Notes: generated by a model from the letters alone, not told the origin. A DNA stretch of 64,000 bases from Abyssibacter sp036156195 (GCA_036156195.1 JAYZUZ010000009.1:62001-126000); one strand, 5' to 3'; positions 8,459-17,736 are shown, counted from the first letter of the stretch. Numbers and translations: made by a program.

Positions 8459-9339
8459 CGCAGGTGGCGGTCGAGAAACTGCATGCCGGCCTGCTCAGCA
8501 CCTGCGCCCCAGACGAACATGGTGACATGCTCACGCAGCCGATGGATGTAGAGCTCGGACGTGACTTCCGCGGCCTGTAAGGCCTCGAACGCCTTTCGCG
8601 CATAGTCGGCACGCACCAGCACATCCAGCGCGCCGTGATACAGAAAGGTCGGCGGATCGTCCGGTGTGATGTAGGTCACGGGAGACGCCTGTTCATACAC
8701 CGGATCAGCCCCATCGGATGTGCCGAGAAAATTCGGAACCAGTGAGCCACCGTGGTAGTCGCGCAAATCCATCGGCGCCCCTCCCAGCACCAGCGCCTGC
8801 AACCGAGCATCTGGCGAATAAAGCGCATCCCCGGGACTGAGCAGCCCGACCATTGCGGCTAGGTGCGCCCCTGAGGAGTAGCCCATGCCCGCAATGCGTT
8901 GGGCGTCCACGCCAAATCGGCCTGCCTGCTGGCGTAACCAGCGCACGGCCTGCTGCACATCCCGCACCTGGGCCGGGAACGCATGTTTCGGCGCAAACCG
9001 ATAACTGATGTTGAAAACCACGTACCCGCGACCCGCCAGCTCGGCGGCGAGCGGCGCCATGTCATCATGGCTGCGCCGTGACCACCCACCTCCGTGGATA
9101 AGCACCACTGCGGGTAGCAGCCCCGGCAGCTGCGGCCTGTACACATCCCCCGACAGCGCTTGCGACCAGTCCGCTGGGGTAAAAACCAAATCATCGATCC
9201 GGTCGTACGCCACCGGCCCATTGCCGCCCACAGGCATCTGAGGCCTGCTGGCCGACGCGGGGCCGGACAAATGGCTGACGCAGGCGGCCTGGCCAGTGAG
9301 TATCAGAACAACGGCGCAGCGCCACAGAAATCCCTTCAT
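8455..9339 (-). CDS. exported alpha/beta hydrolase (HSL/BD-FAE-type esterase)
   Basis: About 294 residues from the ATG at 9339, which places a signal sequence at the N-terminus (MKGFLWRCAVVLILTG) ending in QAACVSH; this could be a lipoprotein site although the -3 residue is atypical. The esterase layout is clear: oxyanion HGGGW, a conserved SYRFAPKHAFPAQVRD segment, nucleophile in GMGYSSGAHLAAM, acid in HGALDVLV and base His in RLREHVTMF. This order matches the hormone-sensitive-lipase/carboxylesterase group acting on small acyl or aryl esters. It is therefore probably a periplasmic or envelope-anchored esterase; the substrate is unknown. Confidence 0.85.
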   Translation of the reverse strand: MKGFLWRCAVVLILTGQAACVSHLSGPASASRPQMPVGGNGPVAYDRIDDLVFTPADWSQALSGDVYRPQLPGLLPAVVLIHGGGWSRRSHDDMAPLAAELAGRGYVVFNISYRFAPKHAFPAQVRDVQQAVRWLRQQAGRFGVDAQRIAGMGYSSGAHLAAMVGLLSPGDALYSPDARLQALVLGGAPMDLRDYHGGSLVPNFLGTSDGADPVYEQASPVTYITPDDPPTFLYHGALDVLVRADYARKAFEALQAAEVTSELYIHRLREHVTMFVWGAGAEQAGMQFLDRHLR

Positions 9340-9397
9340 GCAAGGGGTTTCGGGCGGGCGCATCGAATGGATGCGCGCGGCGATCGCCGATGCCGTG

Positions 9398-9730
9398 CTA
9401 ACGCGGCATGACCTTCCGGTCCGCGTAATTGATCAGCCCGCGAACCACACGGTAGATGTACCAGATCGCCAGAACCCCGTAGATCAGAAAGCCCACGCCA
9501 ACAATCATCAGTACCGTCGAGATGATGCTCCACAGCAAACCCCACCAGAACGTGCGCAACAGCCAGCTGTGGTGGCTACGCACAAACTCACTACTGGTGT
9601 CGTTGATCTTCAGGTGATTGATGATCACACCGGCCACCGCCGTCAGACCATTAAACGGCCCGAGTGCGTACAGCACGTAAGCGATGAGTAGCGTATTGCG
9701 ATCCGTGTCCGTTCCGTGGTCCATGAGCAT
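9398..9730 (-). CDS. DUF4870/Tic20-like membrane protein
   Basis: About 110 residues if started at the ATG at 9730 (or 9724). The longer open frame to 9838 begins with an Arg/His-rich stretch that does not look coding. The protein has the DUF4870 pattern: a first helix (TLLIAYVLYALGPF), then LTAVAGVIINHLKIND, a loop with FVRSHHSWLLRTFWWG, a long hydrophobic helix (ISTVLMIVGVGFLIYGVLA) and a cationic tail with WYIYRVVRGL. Members of this family are small inner-membrane proteins without assigned activity. It is 58 bases upstream of the esterase gene on the same strand. Confidence 0.75.
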   Translation of the reverse strand: MLMDHGTDTDRNTLLIAYVLYALGPFNGLTAVAGVIINHLKINDTSSEFVRSHHSWLLRTFWWGLLWSIISTVLMIVGVGFLIYGVLAIWYIYRVVRGLINYADRKVMPR

Positions 9731-9882
9731 CGAGTTGAGACGTATCAGCCTCGAGTGTAGGGGGTGCCCCTCGTCAGGTCCACGCGCGCACGCGCTGCCA
9801 CGACCTCGATGCAACCGCAATTTGCGACCAGCCGGCACATGCGGCTAGGGTAATAATCCATTGAAATTCAAGGACGAATGAT

Positions 9883-10059
9883 ATGAACACTTGGCTCAAA
9901 CTCCTCGTGCCCGTCGTGCTGGCAGGCGCGGTTGCCGCATGCTCCGATGACCCCGAGCCCACGGCAGAATCGAACGATACCGTGGACAAGTTCGAACTCG
10001 AGGTCGACGACGACAAGGTCAAGGTCAATGTCGAGGAAGACAGCGACGACGATGGCTAA
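9883..10059 (+). CDS. 58-residue acidic lipoprotein
   Basis: A short gene easily missed. The ATG at 9883 has an AGGA ribosome site 8 bases upstream, and the frame ends in TAA directly before a strong intrinsic terminator. The N-terminus is a lipoprotein signal: MNTWLKLLVPVVLAGAVAAC with the lipidated Cys at residue 20. The mature 39 residues are extremely acidic, with runs such as EVDDDKVKVNVEEDSDDDG and about half Asp/Glu. No fold or enzyme motif is visible. An AT-rich TAATAAT at 9851-9857 may be the -10 of its own promoter. Export and membrane anchoring are inferred; cation binding is speculation from composition. Confidence 0.75.
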   Translation: MNTWLKLLVPVVLAGAVAACSDDPEPTAESNDTVDKFELEVDDDKVKVNVEEDSDDDG

Positions 10060-10078
10060 ACCCTTGGCGCAGAAAAAA

Positions 10079-10104
10079 GCCCCGGCAGGTGCCGGGGCTT
10101 TTTT
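10079..10104. terminator. bidirectional intrinsic terminator
   Basis: An 8-bp perfect stem GCCCCGGC/GCCGGGGC with a 4-base loop (AGGT), followed by six T on the plus strand and preceded by six A, so it works on both strands. It lies between the acidic lipoprotein gene (plus) and the end of the RND efflux operon (minus). Confidence 0.93.
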
Positions 10105-10149
10105 GTGTCTGACCCGGGCTCATCCGGGCCCGGGCCGTCACGACTGCGG

Positions 10150-13100
10150 CTAGCTCGCCGCCTGCGGCTCCGCATCGGCCGAATCCGCATCCGCCCGCGT
10201 GGACAACTTGGCAAAGTCACGGCCCAGCAGCATGTACATGCCCGGGACCACAAAGAGCGTGAACAGGGTGCCGATTGTCATGCCGGAGGCAATGACGATA
10301 CCAATGGAAAAGCGCGCCGCGGCACCCGGCCCGGTTGCGATGATCAGCGGCACCACAGCAATCACCAGCGCCGCGGTCGTCATCAGCACCGGCCGCAGCC
10401 GAATCGACGAGGCCTTCTCGATCGCCGTACGCTTGTCCAGCCCATCGCGGGTCTGCAGCTGGTTGGCAAACTCCACGATCAGAATCCCGTGCTTGGCGAT
10501 CACCCCGATCAACGTCACCAATCCCACCTGCGAATAAATATTCAGCGAGGTGAAACCCAGACTGACAAAGATCAGTGCGCCGCAAATCGACATCGGGACC
10601 GTGACGAGCATGATGATGGGGTCGACAAAACTCTCGAACTGAGCCGACAACACCAGATAAATGATGATCAGGGCAAAGAAGAAGGTGACCACCAGGGCAC
10701 TGCCTTCCGCCTTGAACTGCCTCGACTGTCCGGCGTAGTCCACCGTATAGCCCTCGGGCAACACCTCTGCAGCGGTCTGCTCCAGAAACGCCAGCACATC
10801 CCCCAGCGCGACACCGGGCACCGGTACGCCCTGAATGGTCGCCGCGTTGAGCTGCTGAAAACGCATCAGGCTACGCGGCTGCACACTCTCTTCCAGCGTC
10901 ACCACCGTCGACAAGGGCAGCATCTGACCATCCGGCGTACGGATGTGGTACGTACCGAGTTGGTCGGGATTGAGACGATCCTCCCGCGCCACCTGCGGAA
11001 TCACCTTGTAGCTGCGGCCCTGGATGGAGAAACGGTTGACGTAGCCGCCCGACAACATGGCTGCAAGATTGCCGCCAATCTCCTGCATGGACAGCCCCAT
11101 GGCTGCGACCTTGTCACGGTCGATCTCCACCTCAACCTGCGGCTTGTCGATGCGCAAGTCCGTCTGGGTGAAGATGAACAACCCCGACTCGCGCACGCGC
11201 TGCATGAATTCCTGCAGCACCTCATAAATGGCCAGCGACTCATCGGTGGACCCGATGATGAACTGCACGGGGAATCCGCTACCGGCACCTGGCAGCGGCG
11301 GCGGAATGAACGCGGCCGTGTCCAGGCCGGGAATCTGGCCGATCACACCCTGCAGTTCCTGCTGCACCTGCTTGTTGCTCTGGGTCCGTTCGCTCCAGGG
11401 CTTGAGCGCCGCCCCGGTGATTGCCGAGTTCACCGCCGGACCCGAGAAACCTACGCCATTGATCTGGAAGATGTTCTCGACCGCTTCGTTCTCGGCGATG
11501 CCATTGGCCATCTGTTCAGTCCATAGCGTGGTCTGGTCGATGGTGGCATTAGGCGCACCGGTGGAAAGCATGAACACAATGCCCTGGTCTTCTTCCGGTG
11601 CCAGTTCACTGTTCGACGAGGTGAACAGGAAGTAGCAGGACACCAGCACAACGCCACCAAAGACCAGAATCACCGGCACGGTATTGAGTGCACCGTGCAG
11701 GCGCCGCTCGTAGCTGTTCTCCAGCTTGGTGAACTGGCGATCCAGGAAACTGGCGAAACGCCCCTGATTCTCGCTGTCATGTGGCTTAAGCAGTTTGGCG
11801 CACATCATGGGCGACAATGTCAGCGCGACAATGCCGGAGATCAGTACGGCGCCAGCCAGCGTAAACGCGAATTCGATGAACAGCGTGCCGGTGAGCCCAC
11901 CCAGCAGGCCGATCGGTGCATACACCGCCACCAGCGTGATGGTCATGGCAACAATCGGGCCGCCCAGCTCGCGCGCGCCCTTGAGCGCAGCCGCCTGGGG
12001 TTGCATGCCTTCCTCGATATGCCGATGGATGTTTTCGACGACAATGATGGCGTCATCCACCACCATTCCGATCGCCAGCACCAGCGCCAGCAAGGTCAGC
12101 AAGTTGACGGAAAAGCCCATGATCAGCATGACGAAGCCGGCGCCCAGCAAGGACAGCGGAACCGCCACCGCGGGGATAATGACGCTGCGCACGCTGCCGA
12201 GGAACAGGAAGATCACCACAATGACGATGACCATCGCCTCGATCAATGTCGCGCGCACCTCGGAGATCGCGTCCTCGATATAGCGGGTTGCGTCGTACGG
12301 GATCTCCGCATCCAGCCCCTCGGGGAACTGCTCGACAATCTTGGGGAAGATCTCGCGGACATCCGCGATGACATCCAGCACGTTGGCACCGGGCACCACG
12401 TTAATGCCGATGAACGTGGCGTTTTGCTGGTTGAAGCGCACATCCACGTCGTAGCTTTCTGCGCCCAGAACCACCGTCGCCACATCGCCCAGACGCACCA
12501 AGGTGTCGCCGTCCTCGCGGATCACCAGCTCGCGAAATTCATCGGCTGTGTGGAGGTCGGTGGCAGCGGTCAGGTCCACGGAGATCATCGACCCCTTGGT
12601 CTGCCCTACCGCCGCGAGCACATTGTTGCTCGCCAGCGCTGCACGCACGTCTGCCGGTGTAACGCCCAACCCGGCCATACGCTCGGGCAGCATCCAGATC
12701 CGCATGGCAAAGGTTCTGGCACCCAGGATCTCCGCCTTTTGGACTCCTTGCACGGTCTGCAGCTTGGGCTGCACCACGCGCGTCAGGTAGTCGGTGATCT
12801 GGTTGTTGTCCAACACATCGGAAAAGAAGGACATGTACATCGTCGCCGTGGTCTCTCCCACGGTCAGGTCGATGGTCGGATCCTCGGACTCTGCCGGCAG
12901 CTCTGCACGAATCTTGTTGACCTTGGAGGTGATCTGCGTGAGCGCCTCGTAGGCATCGTAGTTGAGCTTGAGATTCGCCTGGATCGTCGACACACCCTGC
13001 TGACTAAACGACTGGAGATAGTCGATACCGTCCGCACTGGCGATCTCGCGCTCCAGCGGCGTCGTAATAAACCCCTGGACCAGCTCCGCATCGGCACCCA

Positions 13101-13254
13101 CGTAGATCGTGGTGACGGTAATAACGGCGTTCTCGGCCTGCGGATACTCCTGGACCGTCAACGACTGGTAGGCGCGCAGCCCCACCAGGGCAATCAGCAA
13201 GCTGACCACCGAAGCCAGGACAGGCCGCCGGATGAAGATGTCTGTAAATGCCAT
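10150..13254 (-). CDS. RND (HAE1) multidrug efflux permease
   Basis: A 1034-residue inner-membrane proton-driven drug pump of the AcrB/MexB class. It begins with FIRRPVLA, the cytoplasmic entry to TM1, and has twelve predicted helices in the 1+5+5+1 RND arrangement. Proton-relay aspartates Asp400-Asp401 lie in AIGMVVDDAIIVVENIH. Conserved periplasmic porter segments and a KHGILIVEFANQ motif in the second half are present. It is last in the tetR-OMF-MFP-RND operon, 9 bases after the adaptor gene, and ends before a shared terminator. Drug range cannot be read. It is somewhat shorter than AcrB (1049) but complete. Confidence 0.95.
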   Translation of the reverse strand: MAFTDIFIRRPVLASVVSLLIALVGLRAYQSLTVQEYPQAENAVITVTTIYVGADAELVQGFITTPLEREIASADGIDYLQSFSQQGVSTIQANLKLNYDAYEALTQITSKVNKIRAELPAESEDPTIDLTVGETTATMYMSFFSDVLDNNQITDYLTRVVQPKLQTVQGVQKAEILGARTFAMRIWMLPERMAGLGVTPADVRAALASNNVLAAVGQTKGSMISVDLTAATDLHTADEFRELVIREDGDTLVRLGDVATVVLGAESYDVDVRFNQQNATFIGINVVPGANVLDVIADVREIFPKIVEQFPEGLDAEIPYDATRYIEDAISEVRATLIEAMVIVIVVIFLFLGSVRSVIIPAVAVPLSLLGAGFVMLIMGFSVNLLTLLALVLAIGMVVDDAIIVVENIHRHIEEGMQPQAAALKGARELGGPIVAMTITLVAVYAPIGLLGGLTGTLFIEFAFTLAGAVLISGIVALTLSPMMCAKLLKPHDSENQGRFASFLDRQFTKLENSYERRLHGALNTVPVILVFGGVVLVSCYFLFTSSNSELAPEEDQGIVFMLSTGAPNATIDQTTLWTEQMANGIAENEAVENIFQINGVGFSGPAVNSAITGAALKPWSERTQSNKQVQQELQGVIGQIPGLDTAAFIPPPLPGAGSGFPVQFIIGSTDESLAIYEVLQEFMQRVRESGLFIFTQTDLRIDKPQVEVEIDRDKVAAMGLSMQEIGGNLAAMLSGGYVNRFSIQGRSYKVIPQVAREDRLNPDQLGTYHIRTPDGQMLPLSTVVTLEESVQPRSLMRFQQLNAATIQGVPVPGVALGDVLAFLEQTAAEVLPEGYTVDYAGQSRQFKAEGSALVVTFFFALIIIYLVLSAQFESFVDPIIMLVTVPMSICGALIFVSLGFTSLNIYSQVGLVTLIGVIAKHGILIVEFANQLQTRDGLDKRTAIEKASSIRLRPVLMTTAALVIAVVPLIIATGPGAAARFSIGIVIASGMTIGTLFTLFVVPGMYMLLGRDFAKLSTRADADSADAEPQAAS

Positions 13255-13263
13255 GACGGCCGC

Positions 13264-14394
13264 CTATTTGTTCGCCGGAGCGGGGTTCGGATTGTTGTCC
13301 GGCTGCACCTGATTGTTGATGTTCAGCCGGGAGCCGTTGCGCAACTTGAGCTGCCCCGAAGTCACAACCTCATCGCCCGGAGACACTCCGCTCAGCACCG
13401 CAACCTGGTCGCCTCGCCGGTCACCCAGTTCGACAAACACGCGAGTGGCCACGGGGCTGCTCTGGCCTTCGGCATCCGCCTCGCCCGCTTCAACCCGGTA
13501 CACCGAATCCCCGTAGGGGTTATAGGTAATGGCCGTCGCCGGTAGCGTCACAAAGCGCTCGACCTGCGGCAGCACAACCTCCAGCCGGGCGAACTGACCA
13601 GGGCGCAGCCGCCGCGCGGCGTTGTCGACCCGCGCCTCAACTGCGAAGTTGCGTGTGGCCTGGTCGACGCTGGGTTCAATCGCCGTAATATGACCCGTAA
13701 ACGCGGTCTCGCCCGCACTGCTCACGCTGAGCCGTACGATTTGACCGGTGTCCACCTCACCCAGACGCTGCTCCGGCAAGGTGAAATCCACCAGGATGGG
13801 GTCCAGCTGCTGCAGGGATACAATCCCGGTGCCGGCGCCGACATATTCACCGATGTCGACGCGACGAATGCCGACCTCCCCGTCAAACGGCGCCTTGATC
13901 GCCTTTTTGGCAATCGTGGCCTTTTGACTTTCGATCTGAGCCTCCAGCTGCGCCGCGCTGGCCTTGGCGGCATCCAGGTCTGCCTGGGCATTGGTGCCAC
14001 GCCGCCGCAGCTCGTTCTGCCGCTGCAGATCGGACTGGGCCAGGCGGAGCTGGGCCTGCAAGGCCGCCAGCTGGGCCCGGTCAGTGCTGGTGTCCAGCTG
14101 CACGAGCAGGTCCCCTCGCTGAACCCGCTGACCTGAGTCAAATGCGATGTTCTCGACCACACCCGGCAATTCCGCGGACACCATGACGCCGTTGACTGCG
14201 CGCAATGTGCCCACCGCCGGGATGGTGGGCTCCCAGACGGTTTCCTCAGCGACGGTGGTCGTGACCGTGACCGGTGGCGGCTGCATGTTTGCGAAGTATT
14301 TCGACATCTGAGCGTTCATGAACGCCTTGAAGCCGAAGATGCCTCCAAACACGAGCCCCAGCCCGAGCAGGACGATAATGAGACGCTTGGTCAT
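13264..14394 (-). CDS. RND efflux periplasmic adaptor (membrane fusion protein)
   Basis: A 376-residue AcrA/MexE-class adaptor linking the RND pump to the outer-membrane channel. Residues 5-22 are a hydrophobic anchor without a lipobox. A lipoyl half-motif (SAELPGVVENIAFDSGQRV) follows, then a helical hairpin with heptad character (about 105-170, LQAQLRLAQSDLQRQNELRR...), the second lipoyl half (IKAPFDGEVGIR), a beta-barrel region and a membrane-proximal domain. The C-terminal tail is Asn/Pro-rich. Its ATG overlaps the stop of the channel gene (ATGA), indicating translational coupling. Confidence 0.93.
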   Translation of the reverse strand: MTKRLIIVLLGLGLVFGGIFGFKAFMNAQMSKYFANMQPPPVTVTTTVAEETVWEPTIPAVGTLRAVNGVMVSAELPGVVENIAFDSGQRVQRGDLLVQLDTSTDRAQLAALQAQLRLAQSDLQRQNELRRRGTNAQADLDAAKASAAQLEAQIESQKATIAKKAIKAPFDGEVGIRRVDIGEYVGAGTGIVSLQQLDPILVDFTLPEQRLGEVDTGQIVRLSVSSAGETAFTGHITAIEPSVDQATRNFAVEARVDNAARRLRPGQFARLEVVLPQVERFVTLPATAITYNPYGDSVYRVEAGEADAEGQSSPVATRVFVELGDRRGDQVAVLSGVSPGDEVVTSGQLKLRNGSRLNINNQVQPDNNPNPAPANK

Positions 14395-15764
14395 TCTGAA
14401 CTCCCGGTTTCCGTTCCGGTGAACACCGCGTCGATCAGGGGCAGATCGTCGTCGGTGACTGTTCCGGCTGCTAATTTCAAGTCGATTACGGCGACTACGT
14501 AGTCGTAGCGCGCCTGATTCAGTGATTGCCGTGCCTGCAGAGCGGCGCGCTCAGCATTGAGCACATCGGACAAGGTGCGGCTACCCACCTCGTAGCCATC
14601 TCGGACCGCAGCCAGCGCCGCTGCCGTCGAATCCACGGCCTTGCCACGCGCAGCGATACGACGTTTGGATGCCCGCACTGTGCGCCATGCGGTGCGCACT
14701 TCGGACTCGGCCAGTTCGAGTGCCAACCGCAGTTCTTCACTGCGCTGAAGGTACGTGGACCTCGCGGATTCAATGCGGGCACGCGTCGCGCCGCCGGTAT
14801 AGATCGGGATCGTCAGTTCCAGACCAATCCGACCCTCCTCGGCATCCTGGCCAATCACCGACTCCGATGTGTCGTTGCGGTTGTAACTGGCCGCCAGATC
14901 CAGCTGCGGATAGAGGTCGGCATCGTTGGTTTTCATATCCAGACGTGCCAGTTCAGCAGCCAGTCGCGCGGCCACAACATTGGTGTTGCGCTCTTGGGCA
15001 GCGGCCAGCCAATCGGCCAACGGGATCGAAACAATCGGGTCCAGGGCGTCGACATTTTTGAGATGCGCCAGATCAAACGCTGAGGTGCCGATGATGCGAG
15101 CCAGCTGATCCACGGCATCGTCCAGCGCCAGCTGGGCATCAATCAGGCTGGCCTCGGCCAGATCCTGCTCAGCCTCGGCCTCCCGGAGCCCCGTGACTGC
15201 CACGGCGCCGACTTCGACCTGATCCCGCACCTGATTAAGCTGACGGCTCACTGCCGTCTTCGTGGCTCGGGCGGTCTGCAGCGCGTCCTCAGCCGCCAAC
15301 ACCCGGGTATACGCGCTGGCCACGCGGCCAACCAGCTCCTGCCGCACCCGCTTCAGGCGCACCTCCGCTGCGATGACCTCCACCTTGCCGACTTCGAGGC
15401 GATTCAACAGGTCCCAACGAAAGATGGGCTGACGCAGCGACAGGCCGTAGGTGTAGGCATCGTAGTTCTGTTCCAGCTTGCCGCCTGACCCGCTCGTGAA
15501 AAATTCGGACTCAATTTCGCTGTCGATGCGGGCTGCACTTCCAGTCGCGGTTACCGTCGGCAACAAAGTCGAACGGCGCAGGCGGTACGCGTTCAGGCCG
15601 GCGGCTTCTTCGGCCTCGGCGGCTCCCAGCACTGGATCGTGGGCCAGCGCCAGCGCCCAGATGTCGTCGGGCGACTGTGGGCCATCGCCGGCTACGGCAA
15701 CCGCCGAGGCACTGGCCCCTGCGGCCAGCGCCACAGTCCAGACCATGAATAAGCGAAGGGTCAT
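14391..15764 (-). CDS. TolC-family outer-membrane efflux channel
   Basis: A 457-residue outer-membrane efflux protein. A Sec signal peptide of about 25 residues ends near ASASAVAVAG. The mature part has two repeated OEP units of long coiled-coil helices (for example QNYDAYTYGLSLRQPIFRWD leading the first, and RIGLELTIPIYTGGATRARI the second), typical of the trimeric TolC barrel-tunnel. With the adaptor and RND genes it would form a complete tripartite pump. Both ends overlap neighbouring genes by four bases (ATGA). Confidence 0.93.
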   Translation of the reverse strand: MTLRLFMVWTVALAAGASASAVAVAGDGPQSPDDIWALALAHDPVLGAAEAEEAAGLNAYRLRRSTLLPTVTATGSAARIDSEIESEFFTSGSGGKLEQNYDAYTYGLSLRQPIFRWDLLNRLEVGKVEVIAAEVRLKRVRQELVGRVASAYTRVLAAEDALQTARATKTAVSRQLNQVRDQVEVGAVAVTGLREAEAEQDLAEASLIDAQLALDDAVDQLARIIGTSAFDLAHLKNVDALDPIVSIPLADWLAAAQERNTNVVAARLAAELARLDMKTNDADLYPQLDLAASYNRNDTSESVIGQDAEEGRIGLELTIPIYTGGATRARIESARSTYLQRSEELRLALELAESEVRTAWRTVRASKRRIAARGKAVDSTAAALAAVRDGYEVGSRTLSDVLNAERAALQARQSLNQARYDYVVAVIDLKLAAGTVTDDDLPLIDAVFTGTETGSSE

Positions 15765-16522
15765 TGTGTATCTCCAGAAACGTCCCTGTGTGACCGGTGC
15801 GCCGGCTGGTGATCCGGGAAGACCTCAGCGTGCAACCGATCAAAGAATGCGTATAACGCCGTATCGTCTTCGGCGTCCTGCAATGGCTTCCAGCGCAGGC
15901 CGTTGAGCATGACCTGATAATTTCTCGCCAAGATGACATAGGGATCACGCATCTCGAATCGCTCGAGAATCCCCGCCGCATGCGTCACCGTGTGCGTCCC
16001 CGATGACATGGTCCAGAACGAAAACGAAACCTGTTGCGGGGAGCGCGTTCCCGGCTCCAGGTCGCCCTCTGAAATGGCATCGCTAACGACGGAGAGGATG
16101 GCGTTTCCACACCCCTCTCCCTTGTTCATCATGGCCTCGCGGACCTCAGGCGTGGCCCGGTCCCAGATGTCGACAGCCTTGGCGAGCTGCTCGATCCGGA
16201 AGTGGTCGGGATGTGCATTAACAAGCAGCCAGTCCGCATACCCCATGCCGGCCATCCGATCTCGGCTGCAGGCATCCCATCGGGCCACCCGCTCAAAGAA
16301 CTGCGAACGCAGTTCGATGCCTTCGGATGCAAGCCGGAACAGGATGTCCTCTTTGCAGCGAAAGTGGTGGTACAGGGTGCCCGTGGCGTACTCCGCACGG
16401 CGCGCCAGCTCGGCCATCTGCAGGTTCAGAAAGCCCACCTCACGCACCAACTCACGGGCATGATCGAGGATGCAGCGCTCTCGCGCCGCAAATTCTCGTT
16501 CGCGTCGGCTCAGGGTGGTCAC
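15761..16522 (-). CDS. TetR-family transcriptional regulator of the efflux operon
   Basis: About 253 residues from the GTG at 16522; the open frame reaches 16639, but upstream codons run through AT-rich DNA that looks like promoter/operator. The N-terminal helix-turn-helix is the TetR type: FLNLQMAELARRAEYATGTLYHHFRCKEDIL. The C-terminal 180 residues form the ligand-binding/dimer domain, with no family-specific motif I can name. Unlike most efflux repressors it is transcribed in the same direction as, and first in, the pump operon, overlapping the channel gene by 4 bases. It probably represses its own promoter, possibly at the GAAC/GTTC repeats just upstream. Confidence 0.85.
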   Translation of the reverse strand: MTTLSRREREFAARERCILDHARELVREVGFLNLQMAELARRAEYATGTLYHHFRCKEDILFRLASEGIELRSQFFERVARWDACSRDRMAGMGYADWLLVNAHPDHFRIEQLAKAVDIWDRATPEVREAMMNKGEGCGNAILSVVSDAISEGDLEPGTRSPQQVSFSFWTMSSGTHTVTHAAGILERFEMRDPYVILARNYQVMLNGLRWKPLQDAEDDTALYAFFDRLHAEVFPDHQPAHRSHRDVSGDTQ

Positions 16523-16532
16523 AGGGATATAT

Positions 16533-16554
16533 GAACGAAGTTCTATATTTGAAC
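16533..16554. promoter_or_regulatory. candidate operator: alternating GAAC/GTTC repeats
   Basis: Within AT-rich DNA just upstream of the tetR start are three half-sites on the plus strand: GAAC (16533-16536), GTTC (16540-16543) and GAAC (16551-16554). They form two overlapping palindromes, GAAC-3-GTTC and GTTC-7-GAAC. The position fits a TetR operator over the efflux operon promoter and near the divergent M15 peptidase gene. Function is inferred. Confidence 0.45.
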
Positions 16555-16725
16555 GTGATTCATTTAACCATGCATTCACGTGTCGATCAAGACAAACCCG
16601 GTGTCTCGACGCAGGACTCAGGGCCCGGTCACAACGCAACTCTTGTTGATGGACGGAGTCGGAACTCGTGGCGCATGCGTAACAACGCGGCGCCCGCTCA
16701 CTTGACGCAGGACAGTTCAGACAGA

Positions 16726-17736
16726 ATGACGCCGAGACGTTTGATGGCGCTGACCGCCTTTCTCTTTACGGCTACAGCACTCGCTGCCCAAGATGGCGGC
16801 CTGCCAGTGGAACCACCCCCACCTGCACAAGTCACCCAACAGGCCAGCGCCGCGTTGTCGCTGCGTATCGGTGACGACGTCGTGCCTTACCCGGTCTTTG
16901 GTCTTTATGTCATGCCTGGCGAACAGCGGGTGATTCAACCCGTGCTTCAGGCACGACCGGGACGCTTTGAGGTCACGGCCAGCGCAGGATCAGTCACCCC
17001 GCTCGCCGTGGACACCTCGTCGCCTGACGAGCCAGCATGGACCTGGACCGCACCGGAGACGCCAGGCCCGGCCACGATTACCGTACAGCGCAGACCCGAT
17101 GGGGCGCTGGTCACGCTGAATGCCCTGGTCATGACCCCTGCCAACGAGCTTAAGAATGGCCGGCTCGGCGGGTTTCGCATTGGCCAGTACCCGAACCGGC
17201 CGCTCAAGGGCCGGACCATCTACGCCCCGCCCAAAGGCTTTGTGGAGGTCACCGCGGACACCGCACAAATCCAGGTTTCGCCGCATTTCAAGCTTGGCGA
17301 ATTCGTTGCGAAACAGGCCGGCGGCTATCCCAAGTACCTGGTGTTACGCGAGCGCCTGCTGCTCAAGCTGGAAATGATCGTCGAACAGCTCACGGATGCG
17401 GGCTACCAGGCCTCCGGGCTTCATGTCATGAGCGGATACCGCACGCCGTACTACAACCGCTCCATCGGAAACGTGCCCTATAGCCGTCATGTCTGGGGAG
17501 GTGCCGCCGATATTTTCGTGGACGAAGCGCCCCGGGATGGGGTCATGGATGATCTCAACGGGGATGGCCGCATTACCGTGGCTGATGCGCGTGTGATTTA
17601 TGACCTGATCGATGAACTCTCAACCGAGCGCTGGTATCAGCCTTTCATCGGCGGCATGGGGCTTTATGGACCCAAACCCGGGGTGCGCGGCCCCTTTGTC
17701 CATGTCGACGTCCGCGGGTACCGCGCACGTTGGTAA
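16726..17736 (+). CDS. secreted M15-family murein peptidase (MepK/YcbK-like) with EF-hand-like loop
   Basis: About 336 residues from the ATG at 16726, chosen because it leads straight into a signal peptide (LMALTAFLFTATALAA); an ATG at 16675 is possible. Residues 30-180 are an extra beta-rich N-terminal region. The C-terminal part is a peptidase M15/DUF882 zinc domain: SGYRTPYYN, then SRHVWGGAADIF with ligands His255 and Asp262, and His326 in FVHVDVRG. MepK in E. coli cleaves 3-3 peptidoglycan crosslinks. The next gene encodes an L,D-transpeptidase that would make such crosslinks. Oddity: a DDLNGDGRITVADARVIYD segment, an EF-hand/dockerin-like calcium loop, is inserted between the zinc ligands. 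Confidence 0.87.
   Translation: MTPRRLMALTAFLFTATALAAQDGGLPVEPPPPAQVTQQASAALSLRIGDDVVPYPVFGLYVMPGEQRVIQPVLQARPGRFEVTASAGSVTPLAVDTSSPDEPAWTWTAPETPGPATITVQRRPDGALVTLNALVMTPANELKNGRLGGFRIGQYPNRPLKGRTIYAPPKGFVEVTADTAQIQVSPHFKLGEFVAKQAGGYPKYLVLRERLLLKLEMIVEQLTDAGYQASGLHVMSGYRTPYYNRSIGNVPYSRHVWGGAADIFVDEAPRDGVMDDLNGDGRITVADARVIYDLIDELSTERWYQPFIGGMGLYGPKPGVRGPFVHVDVRGYRARW

Noticed and set aside
10105..11526. 473-codon open frame on the plus strand opposite the RND gene
   Set aside because: Shadow of the RND permease; rich in His, Gln and Arg with no domain signature.
11695..13545. 616-codon open frame on the plus strand opposite the efflux genes
   Set aside because: Antisense to the well-supported RND and adaptor genes; composition is the mirrored codon bias of GC-rich genes (His/Gln/Arg-rich), with no motif or ribosome site.
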